DNA of 22,584 nucleotides from a bacterium (GCA_021781285.1 JAJXXD010000088.1:1-22584); one strand, 5' to 3'; numbered from the stretch's first letter, positions 7,677 through 17,109 are shown. Translations and numbers: made by a program. The notes: generated by a model not told the origin, from the sequence alone.

Positions 7677-8660
7677 TTGATATATTCTAAAGTTATCGGG
7701 GTAGGTTCGTTCGTTCCCGAAAGAGTGCTTGCCAACGATGAATTGTGCAACATAGTAGATACGTCGGATGAGTGGATTACTTCCCGGACGGGTATAAAAG
7801 AGCGGAGAATCGCGGAAAAGGGTTTAACGACATCGGATATAGCGGCCGAAGCGTCAAAAAGAGCGATCAAACTTTCGGGGTTAAATCCTCAGGACATCGA
7901 ATTAATATTAGCGGGAACAGTTACCCCCGATATGATTTTTCCGTCAACTTCCTGCATAGTACAGGAAAAACTGGGACTTAAAAATGCCGCGGCTTTTGAT
8001 ATAAGCGCCGGGTGCAGCGGTTTTATATATTCTTTATCGGTAGCGGACAGTTTTATTAAATCGGGGAAATATAAAAATGTTTTAGTTATCGGCGCCGATT
8101 TACTGTCCAGAATTACGGACTATACCGACAGGTCAACCTGCGTTCTATTCGGGGACGGCGGCGGAGCCGTCGTGTTGACGGCAAATACGGAAAATACGCG
8201 GGGTATTTTATCGACGCATATGCATTCCGAGGGAGGGCATGACGATATTCTTATGCTTAAAGGCGGCGGTTCGCTGATGCCGGCAAGCCTCGAAAGCGTT
8301 AATAACCGCGAGCATTATATTAAGATGAAAGGTTCGGAGCTTTTCAGGTATGCGGTTAATTATCTTAAAGCGGTGGCGGAAGAAGCCATAGAATTTAATA
8401 ATCTTAAAGCGGAAGATATCGATTTATTCGTTCCGCATCAGGCAAATATCAGAATTATTGAAGCGACGGCAAAAAAATTGCGCTTTCCTATGGAAAAAGT
8501 CTTTGTAAACGTAGAAAAATACGGCAATACTTCAAGCGGCTCGATACCGATCGCTCTTGACGAAGCTTATAAATCCGGTCGTTTGAAGGAAGGCAGTCTT
8601 GTACTGATAGATGCTATAGGCGCAGGTTTAACGTGGGCATCTTCGATAATTAGATGGTAA
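7677..8660 (+). CDS. fabH: Beta-ketoacyl-ACP synthase III FabH
   Basis: Starts fatty acid chains by condensing acetyl-CoA (or a branched acyl-CoA) with malonyl-ACP. 327 residues with the Cys-His-Asn triad: C113 in DISAGCSGF, H254 in VPHQANIRI and N284 in YGNTSSGSIP. The start is a TTG at 7677; GAGGA (7666-7670) sits 6 bases upstream and the resulting N-terminus IYSKVIGVGSFVPE fits the family, with no better ATG. It follows plsX by 12 bases. Primer preference (straight or branched) cannot be told from sequence by eye. Confidence 0.97.
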   Translation: MIYSKVIGVGSFVPERVLANDELCNIVDTSDEWITSRTGIKERRIAEKGLTTSDIAAEASKRAIKLSGLNPQDIELILAGTVTPDMIFPSTSCIVQEKLGLKNAAAFDISAGCSGFIYSLSVADSFIKSGKYKNVLVIGADLLSRITDYTDRSTCVLFGDGGGAVVLTANTENTRGILSTHMHSEGGHDDILMLKGGGSLMPASLESVNNREHYIKMKGSELFRYAVNYLKAVAEEAIEFNNLKAEDIDLFVPHQANIRIIEATAKKLRFPMEKVFVNVEKYGNTSSGSIPIALDEAYKSGRLKEGSLVLIDAIGAGLTWASSIIRW

Positions 8661-8690
8661 AACTATATTGGTATCAGGTGAAATAATAAA

Positions 8691-9635
8691 ATGATAAAAT
8701 CTCCGATATGCGATAAGCTCGGGATAAAATATCCGATTTTTCAGGGCGGAATGGCATGGGCGTCTAACTATGAGCTTGCGAGCGCCGTTTCCAATGCCGG
8801 CGGTTTAGGCATAATAGGCGCAGGACAAATGCCCCCCGAGTTTTTGGTTCAGGAAATAAGAAAAGCAAAAGAAAATACCGATAAGCCTTTCGGAGTTAAC
8901 CTCATACTTTATTTAACTTATATAGAAGAGCTTGTGGATGCGGTTATTCAGGAGGGCGTTCCGGTCGTAACGACTGGCGCAGGCAATGCAGGTCCTTATA
9001 TAAAGAAATTTCACGATGCCGGAATAAAAGTTATACCCGTTATCCCTTCATCCGCTCTGGCAAAGAGGGTGGAAAAAGCGGGAGCGGATGCCGTGATTGC
9101 GGAAGGGACCGAATCCGGCGGTCATATAGGCGAAATTACTACTATGGCAATAGTTCCGCAGGTTACCGACGCCGTTAATATACCGGTCATAGCGGCCGGC
9201 GGTATTGCCGATTACAGAGGGTTTGCCGCGGCTTTATGCCTCGGCGCGAGCGGCATTCAGATGGGAACTAGATTTCTCGCGACAAAGGAGTGCCGTATCC
9301 ATCAAAACTGGAAAGATATGGTGGTAAAGGCATCGGACAGGGATACCGTAGTTACGGGAAGACCGACCGGACATCCTGTAAGGGTTTTAAAAAACAGGCT
9401 TGCCAAAATGTTTCTCGAACTGGAAGAAAAATGCGCGCCTGCTTCGGAATACGAAAAACTCGGAACAGGAAAATTAAAAGCCGCTTCGGTTGACGGAGAC
9501 GTCGAAATGGGTTCTTTAATGAGCGGACAGATCGCAGGACTCATAAAGGAAGAAAAAACGGTAAAAGAAGTTATAGAGGAAATCGTCTCACAGACGGAAG
9601 ACTTTATTAAAAATATGACTAAATTTATAAAATAG
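8691..9635 (+). CDS. fabK: FMN-dependent enoyl-ACP reductase FabK (nitronate monooxygenase-like fold)
   Basis: Reduces trans-2-enoyl-ACP to acyl-ACP, the last step of each elongation round. 314 residues of a TIM-barrel flavoprotein. KYPIFQGGMAWASNYELASAVSNAGGLG at the N-terminus (from about residue 13), VVTTGAGNAG, VIPVIPSSALAKR, DAVIAEGTESGGHIG and IPVIAAGGIADYRG closely follow pneumococcal FabK as I remember it, including the glycine-histidine active-site loop. Nitronate monooxygenases share the fold, but its place between fabH and fabD favours FabK. No fabI-type reductase is present in the window. AGGTG precedes the ATG by about 10 bases. Confidence 0.92.
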   Translation: MIKSPICDKLGIKYPIFQGGMAWASNYELASAVSNAGGLGIIGAGQMPPEFLVQEIRKAKENTDKPFGVNLILYLTYIEELVDAVIQEGVPVVTTGAGNAGPYIKKFHDAGIKVIPVIPSSALAKRVEKAGADAVIAEGTESGGHIGEITTMAIVPQVTDAVNIPVIAAGGIADYRGFAAALCLGASGIQMGTRFLATKECRIHQNWKDMVVKASDRDTVVTGRPTGHPVRVLKNRLAKMFLELEEKCAPASEYEKLGTGKLKAASVDGDVEMGSLMSGQIAGLIKEEKTVKEVIEEIVSQTEDFIKNMTKFIK

Positions 9636-9655
9636 TATAATAAAAATCATCGTAA

Positions 9656-10618
9656 ATGGAAAAATCATCAAACTCCAATATAGCGTTTGTTTTTCCCGGG
9701 CAGGGGTCTCAGCATACCGGCATGGGGAAAGATATTTTTGAAAATTTCGGCGAAGCGCGTCTTGTTTTAGAAGAATCTTCGGATATCTTAGGATTGGATA
9801 TGAAGAGCCTAATCTCGGGAGACGATGAAGCGGCGCTTAATCTGACGGAAAATACTCAGCCGGCTCTTTTAACCGTGAGCATAGCTATTCTTAGGGTTAT
9901 AGAAAAAGAAACGGGCTTAAAACCGGTTTGCGTCTCGGGGCACAGCCTTGGCGAATACAGCGCCAACGTTTCTGCAGGTTCCGTAGATTTTTCAAATGCT
10001 CTTTTAATTACAAAAAAAAGAGGATTTTTTATGCAGACCGCTTGTCCGGTGGGGTTCGGCAAAATGGCCGCGGTTATCGGGCTTGACGAAAATATAATAA
10101 AAACTGCGATAGACGAGATGAATCATTCAAAAAATAAAGCGGGAGTTTTTATAGCAAATATTAACTCAGCAATTCAAACCGTAGTATCCGGCGTATCGTC
10201 ATTCGTCGATGAATTATGTTTACTGCTTAAAGAGCGCGGAGCCAAAAAAATAGTTATTTTGTCCGTCAGCGCCCCGTTTCATACGCCTTTTATGGAGAGC
10301 GCAAAGGAAAACCTTTCTTCGTTTATAGACAAGGGCTGGTTTAGGGATGCCGAATGCGATATATTTTCTAATGCTACGTCTATGAATTATTCTAAAAAAG
10401 ACGATGCGGTCAGGCTTCTTCTCGAGCAGATAGTTTCTCCGGTTATGTGGAAAAATATTATCGTTAATATGGAAAAAATATCCGGAGTTTCCAAATTTAT
10501 TGAGATAGGGCCTTCCAATGTTTTAAACGGGCTGATTAAGAGAATAGATAAAAATGCGGATGTTCTGTCCGTAAATTCCGTTTCGGCCTTTAAAGAATTA
10601 GAAAGTTTAATGATTTAA
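9656..10618 (+). CDS. fabD: Malonyl-CoA:ACP transacylase FabD
   Basis: Moves malonyl groups from CoA to the acyl carrier protein. 320 residues. The oxyanion loop FPGQGSQHTGMG (13-24), nucleophile S97 in GHSLGE, R122 for malonate binding and catalytic H209 in APFHTPFM are all present. The C-terminal EIGPSNVLNGLIKRI is typical. No convincing Shine-Dalgarno lies before the ATG. A TATAAT at 9636-9641 in the 20-base gap, with a weak ATGACT 15 bases further up, could be an internal promoter, but its spacing is short. Confidence 0.96.
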   Translation: MEKSSNSNIAFVFPGQGSQHTGMGKDIFENFGEARLVLEESSDILGLDMKSLISGDDEAALNLTENTQPALLTVSIAILRVIEKETGLKPVCVSGHSLGEYSANVSAGSVDFSNALLITKKRGFFMQTACPVGFGKMAAVIGLDENIIKTAIDEMNHSKNKAGVFIANINSAIQTVVSGVSSFVDELCLLLKERGAKKIVILSVSAPFHTPFMESAKENLSSFIDKGWFRDAECDIFSNATSMNYSKKDDAVRLLLEQIVSPVMWKNIIVNMEKISGVSKFIEIGPSNVLNGLIKRIDKNADVLSVNSVSAFKELESLMI

Positions 10619-10635
10619 TAATAAGGAGGGTGTTT

Positions 10636-11388
10636 ATGTCTCTTTGTATTGAACTTACGGGTAAAACGGCTATAGTTACCGGCGGTTCTTCGGGAATAGG
10701 ACTTTCTATATCCCAAGTTTTGCTTAAAGCAGGGGCAAGAGTTATAATAATCGACATAGACGAAAAAAGATTTATAAGCGTAAAAGACGAAATCGAAAAA
10801 ATTTCGCCGGAGTTTGATTTTTACGAAGCCGATATTAAAAATTCGGAAAAGATATCCGAAACGATTCAAAAGATTATATCTAAAGAATCTAAAATAGATA
10901 TTCTCGTTAACAATGCAGGTATAGTTAAAGACGGTCTTTTAATAAGAATGAGCGACGAAGACTGGTTAGACGTTATCAACGTCAACTTGAACGGTATGTT
11001 TTATATTACAAAAAACGTCTTAAAGCACATGTTTAAAGCAAAGTCTGGCAGAATAATAAGCATAGCTTCCGTAATAGGCGAAATAGGCAATACCGGACAG
11101 GCAAATTATGCGGCATCGAAAGCCGGCATAATTGCCCTTACGAAATCCATAGCCAAAGAATATGCGGCAAGGGGTATTCTCGCAAATGCTATTGCGCCGG
11201 GGTTTATTAAAACGGTTATGACGGATAAACTGCCTGAAGATATTAAAGATGCGATTAAAAAAGGTATTCCGCTGAATAAAATAGGCGAGCCTTACGACAT
11301 TGCAAACGCCGTGCTTTTTTTGTGTTCGGAGCTTTCCGGTTATATAACCGGATCGGTTATGAACGTAAACGGCGGAATGTACATGTAA
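10636..11388 (+). CDS. fabG: 3-oxoacyl-ACP reductase FabG
   Basis: NADPH-dependent short-chain dehydrogenase that reduces beta-ketoacyl-ACP. I choose the ATG at 10636 (250 residues) because AAGGAGGG (10623-10630) lies at ideal distance; a GTG at 10630 would fall inside that ribosome-binding site. Cofactor motif TGGSSGIG (15-22), NNAG (92-95) and the catalytic S145, Y158 and K162 (ANYAASKAG) are intact. The C-terminus GYITGSVMNVNGGMYM is typical. It lies 17 bases after fabD and upstream of acpP, the canonical fabD-fabG-acpP-fabF order. Confidence 0.97.
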   Translation: MSLCIELTGKTAIVTGGSSGIGLSISQVLLKAGARVIIIDIDEKRFISVKDEIEKISPEFDFYEADIKNSEKISETIQKIISKESKIDILVNNAGIVKDGLLIRMSDEDWLDVINVNLNGMFYITKNVLKHMFKAKSGRIISIASVIGEIGNTGQANYAASKAGIIALTKSIAKEYAARGILANAIAPGFIKTVMTDKLPEDIKDAIKKGIPLNKIGEPYDIANAVLFLCSELSGYITGSVMNVNGGMYM

Positions 11389-11437
11389 TATTAATTTTAT
11401 AATTTAAAAACAATAAAAAAGGAGGGGGTGAAATTAA

Positions 11438-11671
11438 ATGTCCGTAGAAAACAAAGTTAAAGAAATAATAGTAGAGCAGTTAGGGGTTACTCCCGATGAA
11501 GTTACTAACGAAGCTTCATTCGTAGAGGATCTCGGCGCAGATTCCTTAGATACCGTTGAATTAGTTATGGCATTCGAAGAGGAATTCGGAATAGAAATAT
11601 CCGATGAAGATGCCGAAAAAATTAAGACGGTTCAGAATGCGGTTTCATATATCGATGAGCATGTAAAATAA
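11438..11671 (+). CDS. acpP: Acyl carrier protein
   Basis: Carries growing acyl chains on a phosphopantetheine arm. 77 residues, strongly acidic, with the attachment serine S36 in GADSLDTVELVMAFEEEF. AGGAGGGGG just upstream gives the strongest ribosome-binding site in the window, as suits a very abundant protein. The 49-base gap before it is the longest inside the block and contains a TATAAT (11398-11403) without a recognisable -35, so a separate acpP promoter is possible but not shown. Confidence 0.98.
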   Translation: MSVENKVKEIIVEQLGVTPDEVTNEASFVEDLGADSLDTVELVMAFEEEFGIEISDEDAEKIKTVQNAVSYIDEHVK

Positions 11672-11697
11672 TTTATTATTATACCGGATTTTTTATT

Positions 11698-12954
11698 ATG
11701 AGAAAAATTGATTGCAATAGAAGGGTCGTTATAACCGGATATTCCATGATTACGGCGCTCGGTAACGATGCCGAAACTTCATGGAATAGAATGGTAAAAG
11801 GGGAAAGCGGCGTAGGACCTATTACAAGGTTCGACACCGAAGGGTATTCTACTAAAATAGCCGGGGAGGTAAAAGGGTTTGATCCTGAAAAATTTATAGA
11901 AAAAAAAGAGATAAAAAAAATGGATCAATTTATACATTATGCTCTTGCCTGCTCAAAAATGGCATTAGATATGTCGGGGCTTAAAATCACCGATGCCAAT
12001 GCCCATAGGGTCGGCGTATGGATAGGAGCCGGCATCGGCGGGCTGATGACTATCGAGAAATATCATACTATGCTTTTAGAGGGCGGTCCTAAAAAGATTT
12101 CTCCGTTTTTTATACCTATGCTTTTGATAAATCTTGCTCCGGGACAGGTTTCTATAATGACCGGGGCCAAAGGACCTAACGCCAGTACCGTTTCTGCCTG
12201 TTCCACCGGAACCAATTCTATAGGAGACGCTTATAAAATTATTGCCAGAGGGGATGCGGACGCTATGATAGCAGGGGGGGCCGAATCTACCGTGTCCCCG
12301 TTATGCATTTCAGGTTTTAACGCAATGAAGGCGCTTTCTGTAAACAACGAAGAACCCGCAAAAGCATCGAGGCCGTTCGATAAAAACAGGGACGGGTTTG
12401 TAGTCAGCGAAGGGTCGGGCATCGTTATTCTGGAAGAAATGAACTGCGCTATACAAAGAGGGGCTAAAATATATGCCGAAATAGTCGGATACGGCACATC
12501 TTCGGACGCATACCATTTATCCACGCCGGATCCTGAAGCTACCGGGGCATATTATAGCATGAAAAACGCAATCGAGGACGGCGGTTTAGCGCCGGATGAC
12601 ATAGACTATGTAAATGCTCACGGAACATCCACTTATTATAACGACCTGAATGAAACTAAAGCTATAAAACAGCTTTTCAAAGAGAAGGCGGAAAAGCTTA
12701 AAATCAGTTCTATTAAATCTATGCTGGGGCACGCGCTTGGAGCCGCCGGCGGCATAGAAGCCGTTACGACCGTTTTGACCGTTAATACGGGCATTATGCC
12801 TCCAACGATTAATCTGGAGGAACCGGATCCCGAGTGCGATCTGGATTATGTTCCGAATACCGCGCAAAAAGGCGGCATAGAGTATGCTATATCCAACTCT
12901 TTCGGGTTTGGCGGAACTAATGCCACATTGGTTTTTAAAAAATGGGAGGATTGA
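11698..12954 (+). CDS. fabF: Beta-ketoacyl-ACP synthase II FabF
   Basis: Condensing enzyme that elongates acyl-ACP with malonyl-ACP. 418 residues. The active-site C168 (VSACSTGTNSIGDA), H308 (NAHGTSTYYND), K340 and H345 (SMLGHALGAAGG) are in place, and the gating FGFGGTNA loop is near the C-terminus. Most FabF proteins read ACATG around the cysteine; here it is ACSTG. There is no clear Shine-Dalgarno before the ATG. The gene ends in TGA inside GGAGG-ATTGA, which doubles as the ribosome-binding site of rpiB 7 bases on. Confidence 0.97.
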   Translation: MRKIDCNRRVVITGYSMITALGNDAETSWNRMVKGESGVGPITRFDTEGYSTKIAGEVKGFDPEKFIEKKEIKKMDQFIHYALACSKMALDMSGLKITDANAHRVGVWIGAGIGGLMTIEKYHTMLLEGGPKKISPFFIPMLLINLAPGQVSIMTGAKGPNASTVSACSTGTNSIGDAYKIIARGDADAMIAGGAESTVSPLCISGFNAMKALSVNNEEPAKASRPFDKNRDGFVVSEGSGIVILEEMNCAIQRGAKIYAEIVGYGTSSDAYHLSTPDPEATGAYYSMKNAIEDGGLAPDDIDYVNAHGTSTYYNDLNETKAIKQLFKEKAEKLKISSIKSMLGHALGAAGGIEAVTTVLTVNTGIMPPTINLEEPDPECDLDYVPNTAQKGGIEYAISNSFGFGGTNATLVFKKWED

Positions 12955-12961
12955 AATATAA

Positions 12962-13411
12962 ATGATTTATATAGGTTCGGACCACGCCGGTTTTGAATTA
13001 AAAGAGTTTATAAAAGAAGACCTTTCACGGAAAGGTTTAAAGTATCTGGATCTCGGGACCGATTCTTTAAAAAGCGTAGATTATCCCGATTATGCTCTTA
13101 AAGTAGCGGAAAAAGTCAAGGAAGACGAAGATAAGAATTCTTTCGGAATACTTGTCTGCGGAACCGGCATCGGAATGGATATAGCCGCAAATAAGGTTGA
13201 CGGTATTAGAGCCGCATTAGTCCACGATGAATATACCGCAGAGGTCGCAAAGGCGCATAATAACGCAAATATAATTACTATGGGCGGGAGAACGACAACC
13301 CCTACCGAAGCGGCAAGATATATAGATAAATTTATGTCGTCGCAATATGAGGACGGCAGGCATGAAAATAGAATTTCCAAAATCAGTTCCATTGAAAAAT
13401 TAAATACATAA
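12962..13411 (+). CDS. rpiB: Ribose-5-phosphate isomerase B
   Basis: Interconverts ribose-5-phosphate and ribulose-5-phosphate, supplying ribose for nucleotides and ribulose-5-phosphate, a substrate of the riboflavin branch encoded downstream. 149 residues of the RpiB/LacAB fold. GSDHAGFELK (5-14), C66 in VCGTGIGM and H99 in AKAHNNANI are the family signatures. GGAGG at the end of fabF serves as the ribosome-binding site. RpiB next to glyA is a common pairing in many bacteria. Sugar-specific relatives cannot be fully excluded. Confidence 0.95.
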   Translation: MIYIGSDHAGFELKEFIKEDLSRKGLKYLDLGTDSLKSVDYPDYALKVAEKVKEDEDKNSFGILVCGTGIGMDIAANKVDGIRAALVHDEYTAEVAKAHNNANIITMGGRTTTPTEAARYIDKFMSSQYEDGRHENRISKISSIEKLNT

Positions 13412-13441
13412 TAGCAATTTATAAGAAAAGGGTGGGATAAA

Positions 13442-14689
13442 TTGAATTTTGAAGATTTAAAAGAGACGGATAGGGAAGTTTACGAGTTTATAGGAAAGGA
13501 GATTGACAGACAGAGACATTCATTAGAGCTTATAGCATCGGAAAACTTTGTTTCAAAAGCCGTTATGCAGGCGCAGGGTTCCGTTTTGACGAATAAATAT
13601 GCCGAAGGGTATCCTAAAAAAAGATATTATGGGGGATGCGGCTTTATAGACGATATAGAACAGCTGGCAATCGACAGAATCAAAGAGATATTTAAAGCCG
13701 AATACGCAAACGTTCAGCCTCATTCCGGATCGCAGGCAAATATGGCTATATTTTACGCTTTTTTAAAGCCGGGCGATACGGTTTTAGGCATGGATTTATC
13801 GCATGGCGGTCATTTAACTCATGGAAGTCCGGTAAATTTTTCCGGAAAATATTTCAATATCGTTCCATACGGAGTAAATAAATCTACGGAGACTATTGAT
13901 TATGACGAGTTAAGAAAAACAGCCCTGCAGAATAAGCCGAAGATGATAATAGCGGGAGCAAGCGCTTATCCAAGAATTATAGATTTTAAAAAATTCAGGG
14001 ATATCGCGGAGGAAGCAGGATGTTATCTTATGGTAGATATGGCGCATATAGCCGGACTTGTAGCGGCGGACCTTCACCCCAGCCCCGTTCCTTACGCAGA
14101 TTTCGTTACGACCACGACTCATAAGACGCTGAGGGGCCCAAGAGGCGGAATCATTCTGGCAAAGGCTAAGTACGAAAAGGAATTAAATTCGGCTATATTT
14201 CCGGGAATTCAGGGCGGACCGCTCGAACACATAATTGCCGCAAAGGCCGTAGCTTTTAAGGAAGCATTAAGCGAAAATTTTAAAAATTATCAGATGCAGG
14301 TTGTTTTTAATGCCGCTGCGCTTGCCAATACGCTTAAAAATAACGGTTTTTCGTTAATATCGGGAGGCACGGACAATCATCTTATGCTTGTAGATTTCAG
14401 AAAATCCGAAATGACGGGCAAACAGGCGGAAGCCCTCTTGGATGAAGTAGGCATAACAGTCAATAAGAACAAGGTTCCTTTCGACGAAAGGTCGCCTTTC
14501 GTCACAAGCGGAATAAGAATAGGGACGCCCGCAGTTACCACCAGAGGCATGAAAGAAAGCGAAATGGTAAAAATAGGCGAACTTATAACGGAAGTTCTGC
14601 AAAATCCGGACGATGAAGCAATAAAAAACAGCGTAAAAAAAGAAGTAAAACTTTTGTGTTCCAAGTTTCCATTATATGAAAATATTTAA
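13442..14689 (+). CDS. glyA: Serine hydroxymethyltransferase
   Basis: PLP enzyme that transfers the serine hydroxymethyl group to tetrahydrofolate, producing glycine and 5,10-methylene-THF. 415 residues. N-terminal LIASENFVSKAV and NKYAEGYPKKRYYGG bind the substrate and cofactor. DMAHIAGLVAADLHPSP is followed by the PLP lysine K228 in TTTHKTLRGPRGG. The start is a TTG at 13442 preceded by AAGGGTGGG; the first residues NFEDLKETDREVYEFI fit the family. It lies 30 bases after rpiB and 15 before nrdR. Confidence 0.98.
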   Translation: MNFEDLKETDREVYEFIGKEIDRQRHSLELIASENFVSKAVMQAQGSVLTNKYAEGYPKKRYYGGCGFIDDIEQLAIDRIKEIFKAEYANVQPHSGSQANMAIFYAFLKPGDTVLGMDLSHGGHLTHGSPVNFSGKYFNIVPYGVNKSTETIDYDELRKTALQNKPKMIIAGASAYPRIIDFKKFRDIAEEAGCYLMVDMAHIAGLVAADLHPSPVPYADFVTTTTHKTLRGPRGGIILAKAKYEKELNSAIFPGIQGGPLEHIIAAKAVAFKEALSENFKNYQMQVVFNAAALANTLKNNGFSLISGGTDNHLMLVDFRKSEMTGKQAEALLDEVGITVNKNKVPFDERSPFVTSGIRIGTPAVTTRGMKESEMVKIGELITEVLQNPDDEAIKNSVKKEVKLLCSKFPLYENI

Positions 14690-14704
14690 CGTTTTATCAG
14701 GCTC

Positions 14705-15163
14705 ATGAAGTGCCCTTTCTGCTTTAACGATGACGACAAAGTAGTCGATTCGAGAATATCGAAGGACGGCAGGTCAACTAAAAGGAAAAGGCAGTGCAAC
14801 TCTTGCGGCAAAAAATTTACAACCCTAGAAACGATTATCCTCTCATCGCCTTTGATAATTAAAAAAGACGGAAGAAGAGAGTCGTTCGACAGACAGAAAC
14901 TCCTTAGCGGTCTTATAAAAGCATGCGAAAAAAGACCTGTCCCCTACCGTAATATTGAAGAAATAGTCCAATCCGTAGAAAAGTGGATTGAAGAAACAAA
15001 TTTAAAAGAGATAAAAAGCGAAGATGTCGGGAAGCACGTCCTCGGTAAATTAAAAAATACGGATGCCATAAGTTATGTTCGTTTTGCTTCGGTTTATCTC
15101 TCTTTTAAAGATATAAACGAGCTTTACGAAAATGTATCGGAACTTATAAAAAAACAATCTTAA
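14705..15163 (+). CDS. nrdR: Transcriptional repressor NrdR
   Basis: Nucleotide-sensing repressor of ribonucleotide reductase genes, 152 residues. The N-terminal zinc ribbon has C3, C6, C31 and C34 (MKCPFC and CNSCGKKFTT). The ATP-cone domain spans about 49-139 (VIIKKDGRRESFD-type start, ending SYVRFASVYLSFKD). No ribonucleotide reductase genes or recognisable NrdR-box pair occur in the window, so its targets lie elsewhere. The glyA-nrdR-ribD order is widespread in proteobacteria, which supports the call. Confidence 0.97.
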   Translation: MKCPFCFNDDDKVVDSRISKDGRSTKRKRQCNSCGKKFTTLETIILSSPLIIKKDGRRESFDRQKLLSGLIKACEKRPVPYRNIEEIVQSVEKWIEETNLKEIKSEDVGKHVLGKLKNTDAISYVRFASVYLSFKDINELYENVSELIKKQS

Positions 15164-15197
15164 AAATAGAAACCGCAAATATCTTCCGCTATCTTCT

Positions 15198-16349
15198 ATG
15201 GATAAAAAAGGCAATAATTCCGACAAATATTTCATATCGAAAACTTTAGAGCTTGCAAAAAATGCCGTAGGATTGACGTCCCCTAATCCTATGGTAGGAG
15301 CCTTAATCGTCAGAGACGGCGTAATAGTCGGCGAAGGCTGGCACGAAAGGGCGGGACAGCCGCATGCCGAAGTTATAGCGTTAAGAAATGCGGGAGAAAA
15401 AGCGAAGGGCGCCACGATTTATGTGAGTTTAGAGCCATGCAGCCATTTCGGGAAAACCCCGCCCTGCGTTTATAAAATTAAAGAATCAGGCATAAAAAGA
15501 GTCGTGGCGGCGGTAAAAGACCCTAATCCCTTAGTATCGGGCAGGGGGTTAGATTATTTAAGGGAGAACGGAATAGAAGCGGTTTGCGGAATTTTGGAAG
15601 AAAAAGCCAAAAAGCTGAACGAAGCCTTTTTTAAAAATATAACGAGCGGTCTTCCATTTATAACAATCAAAGAAGCATTAACTTTAGATGGCAATATAGG
15701 CTATAAAAACGATAAAAAAAAATCCTATCTTTCATCCGGCAAATCGCTTGAATATACGCATTACTTGAGGTTCATAAACGATGCAATAATGGTTTCCGTA
15801 AAAACCGTCATAGAAGACGACCCTATGCTCGATGTCCGCATAAGCCGCGATGGGATTAAAAAGAAATTCTTGACCAAAAGATGGACCAAAATAATTTTAG
15901 ATTCCGATTTAGCCACTCCGAGCGATGCGAAAATTTTTAGCTCATACGGAGATGTTTTGATATTCACTTCAAAGGATTATGATAAAGAAAAAGATAAGAA
16001 AAAAAGGCTTTTAAAAGAAAAAGGTGCAATTATAAACGATGTATATTATAATAATATAAATGGCAAAAGGTTTCTAAGCCTGCAGGAAATATTTAGAAAA
16101 TGCGGCGGGCTAAAAATCGCGAGCATACTTGTTGAAGCCGGACCTACGCTTTTTAGTTCTTTGATTTGCGAAAAAAGTTACGATAAGCTGGTTTTTAATT
16201 TGACGCCTTATATGTTAGGAAGAAAGAGAGGCCTCGACTTATTCGGAGCGTTAAATTTGAAAAGTGAAGAGAAAATAAAATTTGGCGGTTTAAATATTAA
16301 AAAACTCGGCGACGAAATATTTTTGTCGTATTATCCGAAGTATTATTAA
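15198..16349 (+). CDS. ribD: Bifunctional riboflavin deaminase/reductase RibD
   Basis: Carries out the deamination and side-chain reduction steps after GTP ring opening. 383 residues. The N-terminal deaminase has zinc ligands in HAE (56-58) and the EPCSHFGKTPPC motif (C81, C90). The C-terminal reductase (about 150-383) starts at ITIKEALTLDGNIGY and ends with the EAGPTLFSSL segment. No Shine-Dalgarno is evident. Only 34 bases separate it from nrdR, too few for an FMN riboswitch. The middle part is lysine-rich with A-runs, but the frame stays open. Confidence 0.96.
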   Translation: MDKKGNNSDKYFISKTLELAKNAVGLTSPNPMVGALIVRDGVIVGEGWHERAGQPHAEVIALRNAGEKAKGATIYVSLEPCSHFGKTPPCVYKIKESGIKRVVAAVKDPNPLVSGRGLDYLRENGIEAVCGILEEKAKKLNEAFFKNITSGLPFITIKEALTLDGNIGYKNDKKKSYLSSGKSLEYTHYLRFINDAIMVSVKTVIEDDPMLDVRISRDGIKKKFLTKRWTKIILDSDLATPSDAKIFSSYGDVLIFTSKDYDKEKDKKKRLLKEKGAIINDVYYNNINGKRFLSLQEIFRKCGGLKIASILVEAGPTLFSSLICEKSYDKLVFNLTPYMLGRKRGLDLFGALNLKSEEKIKFGGLNIKKLGDEIFLSYYPKYY

Positions 16350-16381
16350 ATTCAATAATAATTTCCGCAGGTTTTAACGGT

Positions 16382-17062
16382 ATGTTTAGCGGCATAATAA
16401 AAGAACAGGGGATCGTAAAATCTTTAAATAACGGTATTTTGTCGGTAGCCGCCAAAAATACCGGCAAAAATGCATATATAGGACAGAGTATTGCCGTTAA
16501 CGGCGTCTGTCTAACCGTAAAAAAAATAAACTATCCCGTTCTATATTTTGATTATACCCCTGCAACTTTAAACGATTCCGCATTAAAATATTTAAAAATA
16601 AACGAAAGCGTGAATATCGAGCCGGCTCTTTCCGTAAATTCGGATATTTCAGGGCATTTTGTGCTGGGTCATATAGACGGTATAGGAAGGATTTCGGTTA
16701 AAAAAAGAACCGGGAATTCTATAATTGTAGGAATAAAAATAATAAATTCCATAGACGCCGATATTAAAAATTATATTATAAAGAAAGGCTCGATAAGCAT
16801 CGACGGAATAAGTCTGACTGTAAATGAAATTGAGGGCGATATTTTTTTTGTGAGCATAATACCTTTGACGTACGATGAAACAAATTTAAAGTTTAAAACG
16901 ACGGGCGATTATGTAAATCTTGAATCAGATATAATAGAAAGAACCGTCGTGAACCGTTTAAAAGATACGGCGGAGGAGCCGGGAGACGGCGAAGCTAAAA
17001 AAACAGGCATGAGCCGCAGCGGTTTGACCGCGGAATTTTTAGCAGAAAACGGTTTTATGTAG
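16382..17062 (+). CDS. ribE: Riboflavin synthase, alpha chain
   Basis: Dismutates two 6,7-dimethyl-8-ribityllumazine molecules to riboflavin. 226 residues with two tandem lumazine-binding barrels. The first starts at MFSGIIKEQG and includes VNGVCLTV; the second starts near GHFVLGHIDGIG and includes GSISIDGISLTVNEI. The internal duplication of the VNGVCLTV/IDGISLTV element is the family hallmark. The C-terminal tail after about residue 190 is charged, before the conserved helix LTAEFLAENGFM. It follows ribD by 32 bases. Confidence 0.96.
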   Translation: MFSGIIKEQGIVKSLNNGILSVAAKNTGKNAYIGQSIAVNGVCLTVKKINYPVLYFDYTPATLNDSALKYLKINESVNIEPALSVNSDISGHFVLGHIDGIGRISVKKRTGNSIIVGIKIINSIDADIKNYIIKKGSISIDGISLTVNEIEGDIFFVSIIPLTYDETNLKFKTTGDYVNLESDIIERTVVNRLKDTAEEPGDGEAKKTGMSRSGLTAEFLAENGFM

Positions 17063-17109
17063 GTTTGTTTATTTAAAATTAAAATCCATAAAAAGGACGG
17101 TAAATATTT

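Noticed and set aside
15164..15197. FMN riboswitch before ribD
   Set aside because: Only 34 bases separate nrdR and ribD and no RFN-type conserved blocks are visible there or before ribE, ribBA or ribH.
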